Assembly (NCBI GenBank): GCA_900491605.1
Contig: UESW01004557.1
Coordinates: 1-64,000 of the forward strand
Reading direction: 5' to 3'
Source of the DNA: Calamus simplicifolius
Taxonomy: Eukaryota; Streptophyta; Magnoliopsida; Arecales; Arecaceae
Length of the DNA: 64,000 bases
The notes below the pieces were generated by a model. That model was given only the letters and a program-made list of their open reading frames with translations, was not told the DNA's origin and ran no database searches. Below, piece by piece: positions 58,175-64,000 of the stretch; position 1 is the stretch's first letter; every line of letters begins with the position of its first letter. A program made the translations under genes and the position numbers.

Positions 58175-59837
58175 GACGACAAAGAGAGAAAAGACCTACA
58201 GTACTAGGCCACAGAGCCTTGTTCCCCCTAAACAAACGATGGTGGTGATGCGTGCATAAGAGGCCTCCACCAATTGCATAGGAGAGCCTTCCCAATGGAT
58301 CGAGCAATAGGAAGCTAGCCTCCCTGCTCCACCGTTACCACCATCTCAAACCACTCAACTAAACCAGCTCGCCACCCTCACCCAACAAGTCCAAGCATTA
58401 GTGGCAGTGGTCCATAAGCTGTAGGAGCAGCACTATGTGGCATACAACAGCAGCCTAGGCCTCTCTCGCCACATGTGGTAGCTGCTCAGGCCAGCCAACA
58501 ATCTATTCATGGAAGATCTTGCTAACAAGAGACTCACCGCCTCCATACCTCACGAGAGTACCATTGTCGTGGGAGCCCCAAGAGGCCACAATCTCCCGTT
58601 CGTTGCCCCTACAGCCCTTCTCTTGGGCGGCGAAGCGGGAAGGAGCCCAAACGAGGACATTGTTACCAGCGTAACTCCTCTCCCTTTTCATCCTCTGAAT
58701 CATCATGGAAAGGGTCTACTGGCAGATATATCAACTACAGGGCAGAGCGATGCCTCGACGAGTACCACCGACGGTTGGAAGAACTTAGTCACATACTCAC
58801 CAACCAGCCGGAGATGGACTACGACAGTCGTCCCCCCTCACTCACTGCATTATGAAGGATTCAGTCCCTTCCCGATTTTGCCTCCTTCAGCTAGATCCAT
58901 ATGATGGCACCATGGATCCACTGGACTATCTCAAAAGCTACAAGGCTCTCATACAAGTTCAAGGGGTGACTGATGCCCTCCTCTGCATCTCCTTCCTCGC
59001 CACTCTCCGAAAGGTTGCGTGCGCCTGGTACTCCGCCTTTCACTGCGCAGCATCGAATCCTTTCGACAGCTAGAGAGGGCCTTTCTGGCTTACTTTGATG
59101 CCTACCAAAGGATCCCTCGAGTGAAGAATAATTTATTCTCCGTTCGGCAGAAGGACAAAGAATCAGTCAAGGACTTTATGGCCCACTTCAAGATGGCTGC
59201 TCTTGAGGTCTACCATCTCGACGAGTCTACAGCCACCCTGACCTTAAAGTGAGGACTTCGTCCCTCTCGCTTCACTTACTCCCTCGACAAGAAGCCTTCT
59301 AGCTTCTACACAGAGCTTTTAAGTTACGCACAGAAGTATATACACGTTGACGAAGCCGACTCCATGAGGAGAGGTGAAGGGATGACCCAGCAAGAATCAG
59401 GCCCATAGGGAGCCAAGCGGACCTTGCCCGAAGAAGCCAGAGCCTCCATGTCGACTAGACAATCAGCACAGGAGCTTTGCCCCTAAGGAAGACAATCTTA
59501 CTCCTTTTCTTGCCCTTGGATCTCATATCCTGATGGAGATCAAGGTGAGCTGTACCTCAAATGCCCCCCTCCTCTGAAGCCGTTAGTCACCCGAGATAGG
59601 AGCTTCTACTGTCGATTCCATCGAGACTATGGCCATGACACAAAAGACTGTCATCACCTGAGGTGCGCCATTGAGGACCTCATCCAATGTGGCTACCTTA
59701 GGAAGTTCATCCAGGAAAGACCAACAACTCCTCCACGCCAAGCGGGTCCTTCATCCACACAGGCCAACATTAACAACGCTCCGATCGAGAGAACGATCAG
59801 CATGATCTCTTGGGGGGAAGGTCACACTTTCAAAAGA
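58175..59837 (+). pseudogene. Gypsy gag, second element
   Basis: Leader coiled segment LTQQVQALVAVVHKL near 58380-58420, then LDPYDGTMDPLDYLKSYKAL (58890), DALLCISFLATLRKVACAWY, LERAFLAYFDAYQRIPRV and VKDFMAHFKMAALEVYHLDE (Retrotrans_gag), and SFYCRFHRDYGHDTKDCHHL at about 59600-59655, the zinc-knuckle-like motif. Frameshifts and stops at several points. It runs without LTR or PR into copia sequence at 59838 just after ISWGEGHTFKRK. Confidence 0.85.
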
Positions 59838-59998
59838 AAAACTGAAATGCCCAAATAGAATAGTTCTTGCCATCAAATCGAACCAGAAAATATTCAGATG
59901 GCTCCAAAGACATGACTCAACCAGAAACAAGAAAACTAAGAGCTCAAGTCCAAGAAACAGAATAGAAAAACACAAAAAAAAACCAAGAATAGAATACT
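59838..59998 (-). pseudogene. Copia gag 5' fragment
   Basis: About 160 bases identical, save for one or two changes, to 49980-50140: the first 23 codons of copia gag and its leader. No other copia sequence is present here. Confidence 0.9.
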
Positions 59999-60014
59999 AA
60001 GATTTTGGAGTTAA

Positions 60015-61225
60015 ACAAGGAACCAGACACCCATTCAGACACCTCTGGATGACTCGCTAAGTGGGTGGTCAGGTTGGGCAAATTCGATGTTTCATTCTGA
60101 CCAAGGTTGGCCCCATTAAATCCCAAGTCTTAGTGGACTTCTTGGTCGAGTGCACCTGGACCAAGGGGCAGCCAGAGGAACCCTCTCCAATGGCCCTGGA
60201 TGTTGAACCAAAAGGAGCAAAAGAGATCTAGATTCTTTATGTTGACAGTGCATCAAACTCCCAAGGGAGCGGACCAGGCTTTATTCTTGCAAGCCCGAAG
60301 GGGATGGTAGTAGAGTATGCCTTCCAATTTTTCTTCGAGGCCATTAATAATCAAGCTGAGTACGAAGCCGTGCTGGCAGGAATAAGACTTGCGCAGAAGC
60401 TCGAAGGAAAGCGCCTCAGAGCCTTCATCGACTTTCAGCTAGTCTTTAGATAGATCATCAGAGAATATGAAGCTCGAAACCCCATCACGTCTCGTATTTG
60501 AATAAGGTTGATCATAGACCTCCACTCTGGCTTACTTCTGCATCAGCTACATCCCTAGAGGTAAAAATGCCAGGGTCGATGCCTTGTCTCGGCTGGCTAC
60601 CTCGGTGGACAATGCCTTAGGGAGGACCTACATTAAACATCTGGAAGTCCGAAGTATCGATGCCATAGAAGAGGCCTTGCTAGTTATAAAGGATCCAACT
60701 TAGATGGACGCCTACATCCGTTACCTCATTGATGACACCCTTCCTGCTGATCACGCAAAGGCTAGGTTACTCAAATGGAGAGCTTCTAGATTCGTAGTGT
60801 TGGATGAACGACTATACAGAAGGTCCTCCTATCCTCTCCTCAAGTGCATAGGCCCTACAGATGCCAACTACATCCTCCGGGAGATTCACGAAGGCATCGA
60901 TGAAAACCACCTGGGGGATAGGTTGTTGGTGTACAAGGTGCTCCATCAGGGGTACTACTAGCTCACCATCCGAGAAGATGTAGCTGAGCTAGTCTGGAAG
61001 TATGACAGTTGCCAATGACATACATCCAACGGTAGCCCATTTCTCAGCTAAGCCCGCTCTCATCTCCTTATCCTTACGCTCAATGAAGGATGATATCCTT
61101 TGACCATTCCCCCTAGCCTTCGGCCAGCGGAGGTTTCTGCTTGTTGCCATCGACTACTTCACCAAATGAGTCGAAGTTGAGGCACTGACATGAATCACCG
61201 ACCTGGAATGCGGACAACCTCCGCA
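60015..61225 (+). pseudogene. Gypsy RNase H and integrase fragments, copy 2
   Basis: Same sequence, stops and lost zinc cysteine as copy 1 (LYVDSASNSQGSG, MDAYIRYLIDDTLPAD, YDSCQ). Sharing the same inactivating changes shows that both copies descend from one already dead template. Confidence 0.85.
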
Positions 61226-61317
61226 TATACTACCAATGATGCGTAAGGATCCAGTTGATGGGAATAAAAGGAGCTTCAAATACTCTGTCTCATCATCCAA
61301 CTTACTTCATAGGCTGA

Positions 61318-62392
61318 AGGTCAGATTCCCAACTATATTGGACGACTCCAGTGGACCCACAGTCGGAAGACGTCGACCTTCCAGCCCACTGTCACTGGAC
61401 GATGATAACTTTTTGGCTTCACGTCGTACACTATGTCGGATGACTCTAGTGGACCTACAGCTGGAGACATCGACCTTTCAGCCCACATTCACTGGATAAT
61501 GACAAGTTTCCAACTTCGCATTGTACACTATATTGGACAGCTCCAATTGACCCACAGTCGGGAGACGTCGACCTTCCAACACAGTTGCTGGATGACAATA
61601 ACTTTCTGACTTCGCGTCGGATGGGTACACTCGATTCACAGTTAAAAGACATCGACCTCCCAACTCACAGTCGTCGGATACCCATTTTCTGACCCTGCGT
61701 CGGATGAGTTTGATTGACTCATAGTTGGAAGACGTCGACCCTCCTAGCTTACAATCATTGGATGCCCCTGAAATGGTCTCAATAGCCATCGGGTTAGTCT
61801 TAGTAGCCCTTGGGTCGGTCCCAACAGCCTCAAGTCGGTCTCAGTAACCTTCGAGCCGGTCTCAGCTGCCCCCAAGCCGATCTCAGTAGCCCCGAGCTGG
61901 TCTCAGCAGCCCCCAAGCTGGTCTTAGTAACCCTTGGGTCATCTTCAGTTGGCCTTCCGAGTAGGACCCCGACTTGGCCACCCAGGTTGTGCCTCCAATT
62001 GGCCTCTTGGGTAGGACCCTGACTCGACCACCTAGGCTGCGTCCTTTAGCTGACTTTTAGGGTAGGACCCCAACTCAATCATCCGGGTTGCACTCCTAGC
62101 TGGCCTCCTGGGTAGGGCCCTGACTCGGCCACCCGGGCTGCGCCCTCTAGCCGCTTCCCAAGTAAGGCCTCAACTCGGCCACCCGAGCTGTGCCCCCAGT
62201 CGGCCTCCCGAATGGGTCCTGACTCGGCCACCCAGGCTACGTCCTTCAGCTGGCCTCCCAGGTAGGATCCTGAGTCAGCCACCTGGGCTGTGCCTCCAGT
62301 CGACCTCCCGGGTAAGGCCCGACTCAGCCTTCCGAGTAGGACCCAACTCAGTCACCCGGGCTGCGCCCCCAGCTGCCCTCTGCAGCTCCAAG
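61318..62392. repeat. Three successive tandem arrays, copy 2
   Basis: Same 100-bp, 24-bp and 55-60-bp arrays as at 51.46-52.53 kb, differing by a few single-base indels. Confidence 0.85.
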
Positions 62393-62820
62393 TCGGTCTC
62401 AATAACCACTCGAGCAGTGTTCCAGCAACTCTGGGTAGGACTCCAGCAGCCAATGGGTAAGACCTAAACTCAATTCATAGGCAATAATTCGACAACCTTC
62501 CTCAATGGGCTGAAGGAGTCTAATCCATCTCTTGCTAGTCAAAAGATACGCAGCTTTGCCTCCAACCTTGCTTGAAGGCTCTTCCAGAGAGTCGAAGCAC
62601 TTGGCTGTCGCTGCGCCCATGAATTCATGCAAGGCAGGCTCGAGTTGTTAACCCCAGAAGTGACACAAGGAGGATAGGATACTTTAACACGAAGGAGTTA
62701 GGGGCCGAAGCCAGCATGCAAATGCAAAATGCTAAGTGTCTAATACACAAAGAGACCAAATTTCACACAAGGCAAGGTATACGTAGTACTTAAGAAAAAA
62801 ATTCTTTCATTAATGATTGA

Positions 62821-64000
62821 ATGCATTACATACGAAGGAAGCCAATCAAAGTTGGATTACAAGTGAAAGCAAAAAACAAAAATACAAAAGCAAAATGCAA
62901 AATACAAAAGGCCGCCCTATGGCTCAATGGGCCCCGGCGGAGATCTTTCCTCGGCAGGTGTGGGGCCATCTCCTTCTTCGGCCTCGACGGAGTCGCCACC
63001 GCCGCTTGTGGCTTATTTTGCCTCCTCCGTCGCTGGTGCCTTTGCCAACTCTTCCGGATCCTCGACGGTGATGTTGTCGAGGTCGATGATGTTGAAGGCC
63101 TAGGCGACTTTGTTCTTGCATTCCTCAAGCCCCTTGAGGAATGCATCGCATGTCGCCTCTGTGACCTCACCGGCAAAATCTGTGGAGCTTTTGTATAGCT
63201 CCACTGCCCTAGTAGCCTCCTCCCTAGTGGCCCATGCCTCAACGTTGGCATTGGCAGCTCTCTCCTCGGTGCGCTGGGCCTCCGCCGCATCCCGAGCAAG
63301 GGCCTCTGCCGCATCCACTCTCAGGCCGAATTCCTCGAGCTAAAACTTGAGGCTGGCCACCTTCGCCATGGCCTTCGCCAACTTCAGTTCGGTGGTCTGC
63401 GTGCTTTTGATCTTGGCCCAGTCTCCCTTTCTACCCCTACGAGCTACACCTCTAGCTCATGGCTCGCTTCCTTGGCGGCCTGGAGTCATTGCTGCCCCCA
63501 GGCTCGAATGAAGGCCAGCTACTCGACCGCCTTCTTGGCTTGCGCTCGGGCAACGACTACCTCCCTTCGGGCGAGGCTGCAGGAATTGATGGTCTGGAGT
63601 CAAGCATTTCTCAAGGTGAATGTGCCACACACCACCTACATGACGAGGAGACAAGTCAAAACACTATGTCGCAAAGAAAAGCAAATTCAAAGTGAGGTGA
63701 ACAAAATTACTTACTCGGAGTAATGAAGTGTAGAGGCCGTCCAGGACCTCCAGGATGCTCTGACAGCAGAGCTCCTCTTGGACTTGTGGCAGAAAGGTGC
63801 GCTCTAGTAGCCGCTCCACCAGACGGCCGTTGTGCAATGCTAAGATCCTTGATGGGGGAACCATTGGGCTTGTGGGCTCGCCCACCATGGGATGTGCCAT
63901 CGTTGGTCCAGGGCCCCCACTACTTGGAATGTGGGCTCGGGTGCCGCCGTCGCTATATTACTCCCGGCACGTGGAGAAACCCCCACTACCCTTTGGCTCT
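62821..64000 (-). pseudogene. Antisense extra ORF, copy 2 (partial)
   Basis: C-terminal coiled-coil part identical in sequence to copy 1 (MDAAEALARDAAEAQRTEER at 63318); the N-terminal part lies beyond the window. Confidence 0.65.

Larger units (their letters stand above)
57259..64000 (+). mobile_element. Second Tat-like gypsy element, cut by window end
   Basis: Left LTR, primer site and gag are followed at 59838 by a 160-base copia fragment and then by RNase H, integrase, arrays and antisense ORF nearly identical to copy 1. Protease and RT are missing. The right LTR lies outside the window. Confidence 0.85.
59838..64000. repeat. 4.16-kb near-identical duplicate of 49.98-54.14 kb
   Basis: Direct repeat at a spacing of 9858-9861 bases. 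By eye only about a dozen substitutions and 1-base indels are seen over the whole length. It covers the copia fragment, RNase H, integrase, three tandem arrays and the antisense ORF's C-terminal part. Confidence 0.95.

Noticed and set aside
1..64000. tRNA, rRNA or known ncRNA genes
   Set aside because: None recognised by eye; a covariance-model scan would be needed to exclude small RNA genes.

Overview
This is nuclear DNA from a flowering plant. One spliced gene carries GT-AG introns, and almost everything else is plant transposable elements: Tat-type Ty3/gypsy elements with antisense extra ORFs, Ty1/copia, L1- and RTE-type LINEs, CACTA, hAT and Mutator-like elements. The mix and GC-rich UTR arrays suggest a monocot, perhaps a palm, but that is only an impression. 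No prokaryotic, viral or organellar gene set, CRISPR array, rRNA or tRNA was found.

Layout. 0.46-5.1 kb: the only apparently intact gene, four exons encoding a 217-residue stand-alone myosin-I tail (TH1) protein; RTE-LINE 3' tails lie in its introns. 5.4-7.0 kb: a probable LTR fragment. 8.4-9.4 kb: short tandem duplications. 9.57-10.04 kb: a Mutator-like element with a GC-rich core. 10.29-10.98 kb: a hAT-like element. 11.24-17.93 kb: a complete non-autonomous LTR element (TSD CCTAT) with a large GC-rich tandem array and a captured CYP704-like cytochrome P450 fragment. 19.9-26.0 kb: an L1-type LINE, minus strand, with a probable 11-bp TSD. 26.34-37.29 kb: a full-length Tat-type gypsy element, minus strand (TSD ATTAT), with gag, protease, RT, two RNase H modules, integrase and an antisense intron-containing ORF. 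39.2-40.1 kb: an RTE LINE remnant. 40.57-42.23 kb: a CACTA element (TSD AGT) that captured PADRE/DUF4228 and TCP gene fragments. 43.07-44.51 kb: a mosaic around a single N in which the PADRE cassette recurs between direct repeats. 45.33-56.95 kb: a damaged gypsy element containing a copia element. 57.26 kb to the end: a second gypsy copy whose last 4.16 kb is nearly identical to 49.98-54.14 kb.

The mobile parts show an ecosystem. The autonomous Tat element at 26-37 kb and the gag/pol-less element at 11-18 kb share their primer-binding site, polypurine tract and LTR blocks, so the former could mobilise the latter. Fragments of at least three host genes (CYP704-like P450, PADRE, TCP) sit inside elements. 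A low-copy host segment at 19.3-19.9 kb recurs at 45.1-45.3 plus 57.0-57.2 kb, split there by a gypsy nest. Most element ORFs carry stops or frameshifts and are probably inactive.
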